Shown in pieces: positions 1 through 12,200 of a DNA stretch of 28,052 nt. Each line of letters begins with the position of its first letter. Position 1 is the stretch's first letter. The notes under the pieces are model-generated. The model did not search any database, was not told where the DNA came from, and saw nothing but the letters and a program-made list of their open reading frames with translations. The translations under genes and the position numbers were made by a program. The stretch is from Nymphaea colorata (Eukaryota > Streptophyta > Magnoliopsida > Nymphaeales > Nymphaeaceae), in contig NW_022204963.1 of assembly GCF_008831285.2 (NCBI RefSeq), positions 1 through 28,052 on the forward strand, in the 5' to 3' direction.

Positions 1-3000
1 TGGGTATTGTTTATATTTGGTATTAGTGATTGATGATACATTGGTTGATAGCATGCTACAGTTGATATATTTTCTCGAGGAGTGGATGCTGGTTGAATAT
101 CCGCTGGAATTGCTCTTCCAGCTCTGGCACTCTCATCAGGAACAGCCTCACACGGTTTCGAACTGGAACTGAATATGCAAATCCATACCTCATTCGATTT
201 ATTATGTCCCTCTCGTACTTGTCAACGCAGTTCCTTGCAAATATCCACTGATCTTGGCTAGTGAGAACAATTTATCCATTATCTGTGGAGTTATGCCCTA
301 GAGTTGAGGATGGTCTTGTTGTTGAGAACAGTAGGTCACGTTGCTGATATCACTGCGGTACTTGTTAGGCTTGTCTAGGAGAAGATGCGTCTGCTCGTTG
401 TTCTTTATCTTGGTCTCGAAGTCGCTAGCCTCCAACAGCAGTCCTCAAATCCCTCACAGAAAGTCGCTACAGCACGTGGTACTTCACCACCTACTCATTC
501 AACTCGCTGAGTCGAACTTCTTCGATAGGATCTTTGAGGTTTCATACCGGATCAACTCTCGTCCTCCAGCAGTCTCACATAGACGATGGAATGGCTCTCC
601 TCCACTTGCGGGTAGACTTAGAGATGCTCAACGCAGCACTGCCTGAGCTACTCTAGTTCCTCCGGCCTGCTGAACTTCCTGAGCAGGACGAGCAGCAGCG
701 GATGCTGGCGATCGATGCTTTCGACGTACTTGAGATGCTGATCTTCAGAAGTGGTTGTTGGTGCTCTGCCGATCTTCTCCAGCTCGCCAGGAGGGGCCTT
801 CCGGAGCGATCTTCAGGATGGATCTGATGAGGAGGACTTGGATCAGGATGTTGTCTGAGGCTATTTTGGAGAGGTCGATCATTTTGATCACCTCTCGATG
901 GTCTGTTCAGGTTCTCGCTGTTCTTAGCCTTCTTGAGGTAGTTGGCAATGCCCTACAGGTACTCCTCTATTTCAGTATCAGCGATGAGAAGGTATGCGGA
1001 TTGGTTTATTTTGCAGTTCAGGAAATGCAAGAACTCAGAATGTTCTCCACTATCTTCCCCATCCTCTCGGCCTAATCGAAGCAATCGATAGCCAGTTGTG
1101 GAGGTGGAGGCACTACTTGATGGCTACTGGTCCCCATATCAGGGAGATGATCAGGTTGGCATGTTGAAGTAGTTCTAAGATGGTCTTGGTCACTTGGAAG
1201 ATTGCTGTAAAAGGGTGGGTATCTTTCGTGATGCTGAAGGTGGGACTTGTAGTGCGGAGCACGTGGTGGATATCTTCACCATCATTCGGTCACCACGCTG
1301 GATTGGCCTCGATTATTCAGCTGGTTATCTGAAAAGGGCCTGCTAGAAGCCATGAGTGATGGAGGCATCGATTTCACTTCGTATTTTGTCTTCTAAATAA
1401 GCGATGCATTACGCGTGATTTCTATGAGAGAAGTAAGAGGTAGTAGGCAGTGGCCAGTTATAGTGAACTTCGTTGTTGCCGGTGATTGAATCGATGCTTT
1501 CAAGGGTGAGACAATAGGTATGATTCCATTGATTTCCATGAAGGGCAGAATGGCCTTGGCGGTCATAACCTCCCCATGAAATTGTATTCCTCCCGCCCTC
1601 TCAATGGAGGCAGCATTCAAGAAGCTTATCCTTGCGGATTTGCTTCAAATTTAGCTCGCTCTTGTTGCTATCTTGGGCTTTTCCTTGAGGTCGAATGGAG
1701 CAGCCTCGAAGGAGCACGATCGGGTACAATGGAGATACATGGTGTTTAGCTACATTGTCTAGTTGCTGGGTGAAGAACCCACCAGCTAGGGGCAACGATG
1801 GAAAATTAGAGAAGTTGTAGATAGGCTTAATCCCCACCGTCCTATTCGCCACACGGAAATAGCATCAGTGAGGAATTCTCACGCCCCACTCCTCGCCAGT
1901 AAAGCACGGATCGACCGACATGAAAGCCGAAGAAACGTACGGGTCAAGGTCGCCCTCAAGTCACCGTCTTGGAACAATTTTTCACATATTTGCATTTGAT
2001 ACTTGAGGATGTTCAGAGAGTGGATCTTAAGCTCAACGAGCTTCCCGAGGTCTACTGGCTCAGCTACAGTAGGGTCTTTATGGTGTTCCTATCATTTGCT
2101 TGCGTCTCAGTGCTTCGCTCTTCAGCAGGCAGGTGAGCGTAGGGTACGCTGCTGACCTCCTTAAGATATTCGTGAAATTTCCTTCCTTTAGGTTCACCAG
2201 CAATTTCCAGCAATTTCTCAGGCAATTCGCTGAGTTTCTTATCCTCGTGTCGAAGATGACTTGGCCATTTTGGCCAAGCCGTTGGAGATCCGATCGACCG
2301 ACCCCATGTGTTTCAAGTTGATCAAAGCATAGAATAGGTATTGACCATTGACCAAGAATCGGTGGGATGTAGGTGTTGGAGTAGTTGGTGCCCACCATAT
2401 TGCCGATGCTCTGGAAGACAAGCCCGCCTCTCTCGTGAGGAGGTAGAAAGAAACAACCAGCATATTCTATATTCCCTCCTCTTCATTTCCATACTGGGTC
2501 AATAGTGCAGTAGTCTCGAAGACTTCCCACGTTTTGCTGGTTTCTTACAGAAATGCCCCGGCAGTCCACTTGTAATTCTTGCGTTTGGGACTGGGGAAGA
2601 GATCGAGGACGACGGTTGATAGTTGGATGAGCAAATCTACACCGAAAATAGGATGACTGGTTCATGAGATCGAAGAACTCAGCCAAAAAGTTCTTCACCT
2701 CTTAGAAGTGAGGCTTGAACTTGTCAGGCTAGCTCCTAATGCTAGAAGCCAGATGATCGAACGTGTAGGAAAGACTGTCAGATACCGTGGATTAAGTTGC
2801 TATAGTAGCTTTCTTCTTGGGAGGCGAATGTTCTTTAAAGATAACGTATTCTTCCTTCATGATGTTAGGAACATTTCGCTATATTGAGTCCTTGAGGGTA
2901 TACTTTGCGGCAGTTGAAGCAAGTGCGGTAGGTTGGCTAATGAAGGCAAGGATCCTGCAGGGTATCGTAGATTTGATGGTTAATTTATTTGCGTTGACGA

Positions 3001-5118
3001 GGACTAGTCAGGCTGTTTCAACTGGTCGACGGCTTAGAGATCGTAGAAGAAGGTTGGATTTGGTGGAGGAGCGGACACTCTCGTAGGAGGACTGGAACAG
3101 ATAAAAGATTCCGAAATTCGATGCTAAAAGTAAGTGGTTTGCTTGAGGATGTGGATGCTTAGAGAATCTGACCCTTCTTTACTTATATTTGGTTCGGTGA
3201 AATAGGTACCGATTAGGACCAGGATCTCGAGAGCTGGGTTGGCCAGTTCGAAGATAACATCAGGGAAGATGTTTTAATAGCACAAGGTATGATATTTTGA
3301 AGGAATGCCTTGAACTCAGCAAAATACTCACGAGGCTTATACCTTTTATTTCTTAAGCTAAGCTTCTGTTTTGGTCAGCTAATTTCATAGACTGTCCTTA
3401 CCTTTCAAAGACTTCTTCGTTGCGTGAGATACGATTCTATATTATGGAAGTGAGTCTGAGTGAATGCCGATAGAACTCCAAGGTGAGACCCAGTTATAAT
3501 GGCTCCATGGTAATGAAGCTTTCTGGTGACTGTAACAAACTCCAGTGCCTTTAAGGCAACATTAGAATCATTGTTAAGAGCATTTCCCTAATTGGTTTTT
3601 GGTGAAATTGATGGTCTATCCTCCACATGAACGAAGCATTCCCTTTGCCCATCGACCACGATCTTGTTTAGCTATTTGTAACATTTCAGAAGAGAAATGA
3701 TGCGATCAGGATGGATCCTTTGCTAGCCTATTGCTCACAGAAGACAATATCTCCTGAGGATTATGGCTAGGAGTGACAGAAAGGATGATAGATTGATGAA
3801 CTCAATAATTCCCCTATATGCCCTCTATTTCGGCAGAAAGTAGGCATTCCTTATACTCGTCATCCACCTCTTGATCCACTGCGAGAATCCTTGCCAGCCT
3901 ATTCGTAAGTTTCTCGAACAGCTTCTCAGCGCAATCAAAAGCGTGGGATGGTCATGTTGCCCACCTGGAAGATCGTATCACGGATGACTGTGGGCCATTG
4001 GGAGACAATCACATCGGTGGAAAACCATTCTTCGGGCTACTGTGGCTATGAAGAATTTTCGAATGAAATTTCCGTCTAAATTCCAATGGGCTTCGGAATC
4101 CTTCATGATGATGGAGACGATTCTTCAAGATGGCAGTAGATGGACCGGCCCATTCGACAAGGTGACGATATTATCGAATACGTTCTGCTTGTCCTTATAG
4201 TTGGAATAGTAGCTCTGGAAAGTTTGACCAGAGAGGAGCGATTTGGCATTTCTGTTCGGTTTATTTTAAAGTTGGGAGGAGCTGCATCATATCCGAAGGA
4301 CGTCCTCTCCCAGGATGACATTGCGAGCGTGGAGGTAGTGGATGATGCAGATAAGATTGGCCTACTCTGGCTTCGGCTAGTTTGGATCGCCAACAAGAGG
4401 AGGTAGATTTGGCGTTAGGACTACTTGTTAGGATTTATGCTGTAGGCAAGCTTCCTCAAATTTATGAGATTTTTGTTTGATCTATGCATCGATACCTTGA
4501 AGTAAGTCTGAAGATGCTAGGATTCAGGACATCCACAAAGTGTTCAATCCATCTCAGTTAAATGTATCGACCATGATCTTATGGTGCCCTGCTCGAACTC
4601 TCTGAAAGTAATCGAGAAGACAACCTATAAGTAAGTGCTTTTGGGTAAATAGTTATTCCCTGCCCTGATCAGCATGTCCAGAACTCAAGCAGGTTTCTGT
4701 TTTCTTGGTACTCTTCGATCGCTATCCGCTTAAAGATGGTATTGAAATCCTAAACGGCAAAAGGTTTTAGCTGGCTGAGTCTTTTTAATGTGTTCATGAG
4801 GACGGGCTTTGATTCGGTGTTTCCGAATACGTATTCTTTGACATGCAAGCTGGTGAGATATTTGACGATGAAGTCTATATAAAAATGTCTAACTTTTGCG
4901 GTTCATCCTTGGGTCGTTGCGTCGATTACCGTTTATCACTTGAATTTCTGGCGGATGTTGGTCGTCTCGGAGTAAAAAGGTCTGCTGATGGATGCCTCTC
5001 AGGGATTGCATTATCACTGGCGATGATGCAATTTCTTTGAGTTATTCTGCATAGGAAAGCGAGGGCGAAAATCCCGGTGAGGATTTTTGAGGTTATTGAT
5101 GATTTTTTGCATCTACAT
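1..5118 (-). CDS. Large intron-rich gene of unknown function (5' part; runs off left edge)
   Basis: Unrecognised. Reading the minus strand with TAA/TAG as Gln gives a likely start at 5118 (ATG TAG ATG CAA; alternative 5112) and a basic N-terminus containing NPHRDFRPRFP. Protein-like stretches follow in changing frames: HFYIDFIVKYL and VLMNTLKRLSQLKPF (about 4720-4890), RWIEHFVDVLNPSIF (about 4510-4560), NLICIIHYLHARNVILGED (about 4310-4370), WTAGAFLQETSKTWEVFE (about 2500-2600), EKLLEIAGEPKGRKFHEYL (about 2165-2225), and RVRLFLMRVPELEEQFQRIF near 80-160. Several frame changes fit GT..AG introns exactly: 4998-5017, 4665-4684 and 4282-4301 (20 nt each), 4600-4621 (22 nt) and 210-226 (17 nt). 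Other junctions are unresolved, so a partly decayed gene is possible. By eye this stretch is GC-richer than the following 4 kb. The helical, low-repeat character suggests an alpha-solenoid, which is inference. The 3' end lies outside the window. Confidence 0.55.
210..226 (-). other. 17-nt intron in the 1-5118 gene
   Basis: Minus strand GTTGACAAGTACGAGAG. Removal links ITPQIMDKLFSLAKISG to INRMRYGFAYSVPVRNR, the two best frames at the left edge. Confidence 0.5.
4282..4301 (-). other. Candidate 20-nt intron in the 1-5118 gene
   Basis: Minus strand GTCCTTCGGA...GATGCAG contains the TGA that ends the RNVILGED frame. Removal keeps a frame open, but the frame downstream looks less protein-like, so this one is weaker. 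Confidence 0.35.
4665..4684 (-). other. 20-nt intron in the 1-5118 gene
   Basis: Minus strand GTTCTGGACA...GATCAG. Removal joins YQENRNLLE to AGNNYLPKSTYL. Without it the frame meets TGA inside the intron. Confidence 0.55.
4998..5017 (-). other. 20-nt intron (first intron of the 1-5118 gene)
   Basis: Minus strand GTGATAATGC...CCTGAG. It removes an in-frame TGA and joins SKKLHHRQ to GIHQQTFLLRDDQ in an open frame. Confidence 0.55.
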
Positions 5119-7046
5119 GGGTATTGTTGATGATCTTTATTAATATACGGGTCTATAAATAGAAAAGAAATTAATCAAACAGGCTATTACAACTCCAGAT
5201 ATTATTTTGGGTCAAAAGGAAAAAAATCGAAGGATTTTAACACGATTAAAGACTTTTAGTTTTAGTGATTTGGCATTTTTAACTTATCATAATGAGATAT
5301 TGATATGCCTTTCTACATAATAATTACCGATACTAAAAATGGATGTTTTTTCTATAATTATGATTTTATCTTATATATTCATATTGGATTGCCATTTAGA
5401 ATTAATATGGAGCACATCATATCAAGCCTTTTTATCTTGGGAATGATTCTTATGACTTATCTGTCAAATAGGCCCTTTTCATACCATAATCTATATTTCG
5501 GTCTAAATATACTTATCTATTTTTCTTTAATGTTGCCAATCTTGATCTCTTCGGTATATAAACATTAAAAACGCTCACCTATTTGATCATAATTATTATT
5601 TTCAGGCCATTATGAGAAAATCTAAGTCCTTTGTAAGGATGTTTGTATCGTTTAAATGCTACAAACATATGGGTTAATAAATCTATTGAAGTAGCATAGC
5701 TCTTCATGATTTTTCTCTTCGTAGATAGTTATTTTATCGTTATCATTGACTAAAATTATAAAAAGTATATGTTTTATTAGGTTTTTTACTCCATGCTATC
5801 TAAGTTGTAAAAACTAAAATTAAACTCAAATGATTTAATACGCAAAGTTTTTGAAATTCGATAAATTAGATAGAAAAAAATGGGAAAAAGGCTTCGGGCT
5901 TTTGAAAAAACACTGGTTTATATTAAAAATGTCAATAAATTTAGAATTATAATTATGATTATAAAATAGTTTTTGAAAAGTTTTAAAAAAAGGTACGAAA
6001 AAGATAAGCATTTCCCTTCTAGATAGTCCTATCATCTTGGAAAATTACCTATCCCAGTGGTAAGGCTGTATTGATCACCACTTCTTTCGTAATTTCTCAA
6101 TCATTATCCTCACGATCCTTAAAAGGTTATTTTCGCATCAAATCACCATGAATAATCTGATAATTAAAAATGAATATTATGAAAGAACTATCGTGGTATT
6201 CAATATTTCTTTTTGTATTTTGATGTTTGCTTACAAGGGAATAACAAAAAATCATTTGAAATTCTTTATAAGTGATTTATTAACCTACGACCATTCACAA
6301 AATATTGGAATAGTTTTATTGCGGAAGTCCCTATGTGAGAATTTTACAAGGCTAAATATACTTTTCATAAAGTCATGAAGAAAAAAATGAAATGATGATT
6401 TTTTAACCCTGATGTTAGGAACACTCCTTAATCTCTTAAAATATTTAAAGAAACAACGAATAGAATTATGGTCCTGCTTTTGTAATTATAATCAACTTTT
6501 ACCAACGTTTTAATATAAGAGCATAAGAAGAAAAATATATATAACTCTCCTAAAAATGGCATTAAAAATGATTTAAGTTTATTCATCAGAAGTCAATTTT
6601 CACCATCATTTTCTTACCCCAAGAATAGACACCTAGCTGAGAGCATTCCCATATACTATTAAATGTTTTCCATTATTGAATAGACCAAAATCAATATTCC
6701 AATCAAAAACCATTATGGCGCCCCTCACCTCTCAAAATCATTTGATTTTCTAATTATTGATTGCCCGAATTTTCTCTTCGCGTGTCAATTTTCCTCAAAA
6801 GAATAAATGGTTTATCGAGGGACCCAATAAGTAAAAAAGTTGAGAGTTGTTATTTGGCGGAATTCCGCCGATAGCCGTCCAGGAGACCGTCGTTTTTATT
6901 TTACAGATAACGGTAAACCACGCGAGATGACGGAAATAATATTCTTGGATTATATTATTTTTATTTAATTCGGACATGCCCAATAAAACATCAGATAGAC
7001 TCTCCAAAAGACAATATTCAAGAATATCGCTTAAGGTAATTTGGGG
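5119..7046. other. AT-rich spacer, no supported gene
   Basis: About 1.9 kb of AT-rich sequence between the minus-strand gene and the HTH gene. Short open frames occur (for example 5305-5592 +, 6148-6378 +, 5835-6035 -), but their products are compositionally biased and resemble no known family. With TGA as the only stop, chance frames of this length are expected. The one structural element seen is the palindrome at 6856-6869. Promoters for the divergent flanking genes must lie here, but no core promoter motif could be identified with confidence. Confidence 0.6.
6856..6869. repeat. Perfect 14-bp palindrome GGCGGAATTCCGCC
   Basis: A GC-rich, exactly self-complementary 14-mer lies in an otherwise AT-rich spacer, about 180 bp upstream of the HTH gene. 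It could be a dimeric protein-binding site. Nothing else supports a function. Confidence 0.5.
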
Positions 7047-7415
7047 ATGACTTAGAAACGAAAGATTTTGGTAAATATGGTAGTTTATGAGGGATATTCA
7101 ATAGCGAGAGCAATCAAGAAACTTAACATCAAGCTCACCACCGCTAGACTTATCCTTCAAAGATATAAAGAAACAGGGACTTTTCCTATGCGCAAATTCA
7201 AAAAAGTCGGCAAAATGTTGTTAGATTTGCAGGAAACACCCAAACAGGCCAAGATCAAGATCTAATCAATGGAAGAAGTTGTAAAAGTTGAGGATGAGGA
7301 AAAAGAATAATTAATTGTCGGCAAAATAAAGGAAGAATATTCATATCAGTGCTAAGAGACCTACCAGAGAGCCATGACATTTCCGATTATGTACTATTGG
7401 CCAGTATTGAACTGA
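7047..7415 (+). CDS. Small helix-turn-helix (transposase-type) DNA-binding protein
   Basis: 122-residue product starting at ATG 7047 (MTQKRK) and ending at TGA; TAG and TAA codons inside are read as Gln. Residues about 8-40 hold VYEGYSIARAIKKLNI followed by TTARLILQRYKETGTF. This is the pattern of the homeodomain-like HTH (G-x-S-I-x-x-A-x-x-L-x-I-x-x-x-T-A) that forms the N-terminus of Tc1/IS630/pogo-type transposases and also occurs in stand-alone ciliate proteins. The rest is a Lys/Glu-rich tail with no visible DDE catalytic domain. It therefore looks like a domesticated or truncated transposase HTH, or a small transcription factor. A conserved HTH is seen; DNA binding is inferred and the target is unknown. 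Downstream exons cannot be excluded. Confidence 0.6.
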
Positions 7416-8282
7416 TTATCGTCATGCGTATTATATATATTAAACTGAGGAGGCTTGCGTGATAACCAAACAAATAAATGTTGAAGTTTTATTGGTCGTT
7501 TGGGTGTAGCAGGGGTTAGGCTTATTTTTTTATGAATGTAAATGCCAAACGTTGATATCTTCTCTGTTTATTCGAATAAAATTAATTAAAACTTGATTAA
7601 TTTTATCGAAAAATGCTAATCTTCTCGGAAATAATGCCCCTTTCCTATGTTTGGATTTAAGAAGGTTATTTTTAGCTTTTTCCATATGTTATCATTTAAA
7701 TCTCGAATTATTTATAAGTAAATAATGATAGTTCTCTATTAAATAGCTTCTTGCCTAAAATACGGATCGAAAACCTTGGCATAAGGCCATTCCTGAAAAA
7801 TCATATCAAGACCCCCATTTAAAATCATAATTCCTTACGATTTTTTTCGCATTAAACATTTTATCAAACTGATTATTGGAATTTGAATGATTAATTGAAT
7901 CCTTTACCTTGGATTGTCATATATGGTTAGGTATTTAACCCTTCACAATTATTCAATAATTATGTATTTCGGAAAGATCATCCATTTATAATACTTAACT
8001 ATTCATCTTTAGAGAAATACCGAGAAGGTAAAAGATGCATATAACGGTTGAATGCTATCACTAACGACAAAAATAAATGTAATACGGAATCATTTAGAAT
8101 AAAAATGCTTTTTATTGAATAAAAAAGGAAACATTATTGAAAATGATAAAAACATAATAAAAGGAAGGTAATCAAACATCGATAATTCTTATTTTAGTCT
8201 CACCGTCAAAATATGATAAGAAAATAGCTTGTAATTCCTTATAAAATCCAAACATCTTTGATAATTCTATTCTTCCAATTAA
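7416..8282. other. AT-rich spacer, nothing recognised
   Basis: About 870 bp of AT-rich sequence with scattered TGA in all frames. No DDE domain continues the HTH gene, and no RNA gene or repeat was recognised. Confidence 0.55.
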
Positions 8283-8950
8283 ATGCACGCCAACCCATTT
8301 AAGAAGGATTCTCCTATCCTCCACCTCTACCAAAAATCACGAAGCAAATCCCAAACCAACCGAAGCGCCTCCCGCAACAGGGCAAATTCCTTTAGAAATT
8401 TCCAGGTGAAGATGATATCAAACGCCCTCGACAAGCAGCACATCATTCAAAAGGAGTACAACGGAGAGAAGAATAAATAAATGCGAAGAGAAAGACAGAT
8501 GTCCAAGTACTATGGGATTTAAACTTTTAGGTAAATGGATTAATATTTAGAATGAACCTCCTTTCGCCACAACCTACCAATAAAAAACCTCAATAAATCG
8601 CATAGCATAAGTTAGTCTCACATAGGACCAGCTAAAAAATATCAACTCTCATTAATATCAAGCCACAAACTTCTGACTACATCAATAGCCAAAGGTACAT
8701 GAGTTACGAAAGCAACTACTTAATCCAGAACACTGAGTCAAAACATTCAGAAAACGCTCTTTCCTCTACGAGTGAGTTATCGTGTGGGAATTCAATGAGG
8801 TCCAGTGGTCGCAAGATCTCTTTTTTTAGCTAGACAGAAAACAACCCCTACGATTAACTGTAGAATAAGAATAAACGGAGTCGGTTCCAAGAGGACAAAA
8901 GCAGCGAGTAGACAAGATAAAGGAGGATTATATCAATGAAGATTATATGA
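8283..8950 (+). CDS. Small Ser/Gln/Asn/Lys-rich protein of unknown function, two exons
   Basis: Exons 8283-8530 and 8551-8950 join across a 20-nt intron to give 215 codons and TGA. The start is the first ATG (MHANPFKKDSPILHLYQ). The product is basic and low in hydrophobic residues: RS-like SRSKSQTNRSASRNR near residues 20-35, then a Ser/Asn-rich half (SKHSENALSSTSELSCG), so it is probably disordered. The family is not recognised. The 3' end is uncertain. Another frame just beyond reads VDKIKEDYINEDYMIH up to a TGA at 9000. It could be joined by a 29-nt GT..AG intron beginning in the GTCGG stretch near 8880-8910, giving a slightly different C-terminus. It lies upstream of the coiled-coil gene on the same strand. 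Confidence 0.6.
8531..8550 (+). other. 20-nt intron
   Basis: GTAAATGGATTAATATTTAG. The first exon leaves AG and the second begins A, restoring an Arg codon and 133 further open codons. Confidence 0.65.
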
Positions 8951-9292
8951 TTCATAGAAATGCCAGCAAAAAGATTGTCAATTACCAAAGATATGCATGA
9001 GTTGTTTATTCTAATTTAATATTCATCAGATATTGGACAATTTATTGAGTGTGGACCCATTCATACATAAAAAACGTAAAAAAAAATGTGAAATGGCTAA
9101 TCTTTTCGCAGATTAATCTTTAGATAAGTATTTTCATCTTCTCCAAACCATCCAAATGAAAATCCATATATGAAAGGTCATTAATTATCCAAAGCCAATA
9201 ATCCAGATCAGTTTTTTCGTTTAAAATCCAAAATATTTAGAGAAAATAATTAATAATTAATCAATTAAAAAGTAGAATTCACACATAATAAG
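8951..9292. other. Short intergenic region, probable 5' flank of the coiled-coil gene
   Basis: AT-rich. It contains the possible alternative last exon of the upstream gene (to 9000) and then TAATTAATAATTAATC-type sequence just before the ATG at 9293. No defined promoter motif was recognised. Confidence 0.5.
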
Positions 9293-12200
9293 ATGAGCAA
9301 GAAGGAATCCAAAATCCCACCAACGGAAAAGAAGCCAACAACCACTACAAATGCAACCAAACCCGACCCCACCAAGAAAGGGCCATAACCACCAGCAGTA
9401 AAAAAGACTGTTACTCCAACGGTTGCATCGAATACTGGTACCAAGCCACCGCCAGTCAAGACAACAAATCCTACTACAAATCCAAAAGTAGACCCGGCTA
9501 AACTTGCAACCAAAACATCCACTACTCCAACCTCAGCCAAGCCAGCAACCGGTACAACGGCAACATCATCCAAACAGCTCCCGAATTCCGCATCAAAGAC
9601 ACTGCCAGCCACGACTAAAAACCCACCAGCAACGAAAAACCCAACATCGGGCAACGTAACAGATAGAAATAAGGTTAAAAGTGGAACCACACCGACATCT
9701 ACAAAAGGAAAGACACCGGTAACTCCCACCGTATCGAACGAGCCATCATAAATTAAGGAAATCAGAGAGGAAAAAATGCCGTAGGATAATGTGTCGGAGT
9801 TTAGCACCAATATCAATGCAGAAGAGGAGGAAAAAGTTGCGCAGTTTTAAGAATAACCAGAAATATAAAAAGTGGAAGTGAGGACGGGAGAGGAAGAGAA
9901 TGAGGAGGAAAATGTGGCTACTGAAGAAAAAGTAGAAATGTAGAATCAGGAAGCAAATGCATAGTAAAAAGTATAGGTATAAGAAGGAAAGAAATAAGAA
10001 GAAGCCAAAGCCGAATAAGTAAAGACGATATAAATATAAAATTAGCTTACAAACCAAATAGAGATCTTGTAGCCAAACGGGACTGCAATTATTGAAAAAG
10101 ACGAAGATTCACCTATAAAATTGTCAGAAGAAATAAGATACTCGGGTTAATACCAATTTGAAGCACGAGGATATAGGTAGTCAGCAAGTAGTGAAGAAAA
10201 TTAATTAATAGAACTAAAACCTAGCTACGTTTAGGAGGAATAAATGAGGAGACTGCAATAATAGGAAAGGAAAAGAGAAGAAAGGTAAGAATAGTAAAGG
10301 AAATTAAGATAAATCCAATAGGCGAAAAGATTAGAAGAGGAACGCATTTAGGCATAAAAGCGACGATTGTAAGCCTAAAAATTAGCAGCTGAGTAGGCAC
10401 TCAGGCAGGCTTAGGAGAAGAGATTATTATAGGAAAAGCTAGCTGCTGAGGCTGAGGAGCGCAGAAGATTGGAAGAGTAATAGATTGCCAAACGGCAACG
10501 ATAATAATAGGAAGAAAGAGAGAGAAAGCGTATTCAGGAAGAACTCTAGCAAAAACAAAAGTAGGAAGAGCTGAGAAAGATGTTGTAAAAGGAAGCTTAA
10601 CTTCGTAAGCAATAAGAATTGAGGCTACTTGCAGAAGAGTAAGAGAAAAAAAGACTTGAAGAGGAAGCTGAGAGAAAAAGACTTGAGGAGGAAAGGATTA
10701 GGCTTAAGGAAGAAGCCGAGAGAAAACGACTTGAGGAGGAAAGGATCAGGCTTGAGGAAGAAGCCGAGAGAAAAAGACTTGAGGAGGAAAGGATCAGGCT
10801 TGAGGAAGAAGCCGAAAGAAAAAGACTTGAGGAAGAAGCTGAGAAAAAAAGACTTGAGGAGGAAAGGATTAGGCTTAAGGAAGAAGCCGAGAGAAAACGA
10901 CTTGAGGAGGAAAGGATCAGGCTTGAGGAAGAAGCCGAGAGAAAAAGACTTGAGGAGGAAAGGATCAGGCTTGAGGAAGAAGCCGAGAGAAAAAGGCTTG
11001 AAGAGGAAGCTGAGAGAAAACGACTTGAGGAGGAAAGGATCAGGCTTGAGGAAGAAGCCGAGAGAAAAAGACTTGAAGAGGAAAGGATCAGGCTTGAGGA
11101 AGAAGCCGAGAGAAAACGACTTGAGGAGGAAAGGATCAGGCTTGAGGAAGAAGCCGAGAGAAAAAGACTTGAAGAGGAAAGGATCAGGCTTGAGGAAGAA
11201 GCCGAGAGAAAAAGACTTGAAGAGGAAAGGATCAGGCTTGAGGAAGAAGCCGAGAGAAAAAGACTTGAAGAGGAAAGGATCAGGCTTGAGGAAGAAGCCG
11301 AGAGAAAAATACTTGAGGAGGAAAGGATCAGGCTTGAGTAAGAAGCCGAGAGAAAAAGGCTTGAAGAGGAAGCTGAGAGAAAACGACTTGAGGAGGAAAG
11401 GATCAGGCTTAAGGAAGAAGCCGAGAGAAAACGACTTGAAGAGGAAAGGATCAGGCTTGAGGAAGAAGCCGAGAGAAAAAGACTTGAAGAGGAAAGGATC
11501 AGGCTTGAGGAAGAAGCCGAGAGAAAAAGACTTGAAGAGGAAAGGATCAGGCTTGATGAAGAAGCCGAGAGAAAAAGGCTTGAAGAGGAAAGGATCAGGC
11601 TTGAGGAAGAAGCCGAGAGAAAACGACTTGAGGAGGAAAGGATCAGGCTTGAGGAAGAAGCCGAGAGAAAAAGACTTGAAGAGGAAAGGATCAGGCTTGA
11701 GGAAGAAGCCGAGAGAAAAAGGCTTGAGGAAGAAGCCGAGAGAAAAAGACTTGAGGAGGAAAGGATCAGGCTTGAGGAAGAAGCCGAGAGAAAAAGACTT
11801 GAAGAGGAAAGGATCAGGCTTGAGGAAGAAGCCGAGAGAAAAATACTTGAGGAGGAAAGGATCAGGCTTGAGTAAGAAGCCGAGAGAAAAAGGCTTGAAG
11901 AGGAAGCTGAGAGAAAACGACTTGAGGAGGAAAGGATCAGGCTTAAGGAAGAAGCCGAGAGAAAACGACTTGAAGAGGAAAGGATCAGGCTTGAGGAAGA
12001 AGCCGAGAGAAAAAGACTTGAAGAGGAAAGGATCAGGCTTGAGGAAGAAGCCGAGAGAAAAAGACTTGAAGAGGAAAGGATCAGGCTTGATGAAGAAGCC
12101 GAGAGAAAAAGGCTTGAAGAGGAAAGGATCAGGCTTGAGGAAGAAGCCGAGAGAAAAATACTTGAAGAGGAAAGGATCAGGCTTGAGGAAGAAGCCGAGA

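Noticed and set aside
341-1075. Plus-strand frames of about 100 codons near the left end
   Set aside because: Minus-strand reading gives more coherent protein segments (RLFLMRVPELEEQF, EASDFETKIKNNEQTH); the plus frames have biased, non-conserved composition.
4070-4320. In-frame TGA read as Trp (karyorelict-type code) in the left gene
   Set aside because: Elsewhere conserved Trp uses TGG and long frames contain no TGA; a 20-nt intron explains one of these TGAs. Kept only as a remote possibility.
4103-4406. Overlapping plus and minus frames of about 90 codons
   Set aside because: Only the minus frame with NLICIIHYLHARNVIL looks coding. The others are incidental in a genome with one stop codon.
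5305-5592. Hydrophobic small frame (MPFYIIITDTKNG...)
   Set aside because: Located in AT-rich spacer, where T-rich codons give hydrophobic residues by chance; no family resemblance.
6148-6378. 76-codon plus frame ending at TGA
   Set aside because: With TGA as the only stop, frames of this length are expected by chance; composition follows base composition.
6795-7007. Minus-strand frame MESLSDVLLGMSELNKN...
   Set aside because: Slightly protein-like start but no recognisable domain; it overlaps the palindrome and the presumed promoter of the HTH gene. Too weak to call.
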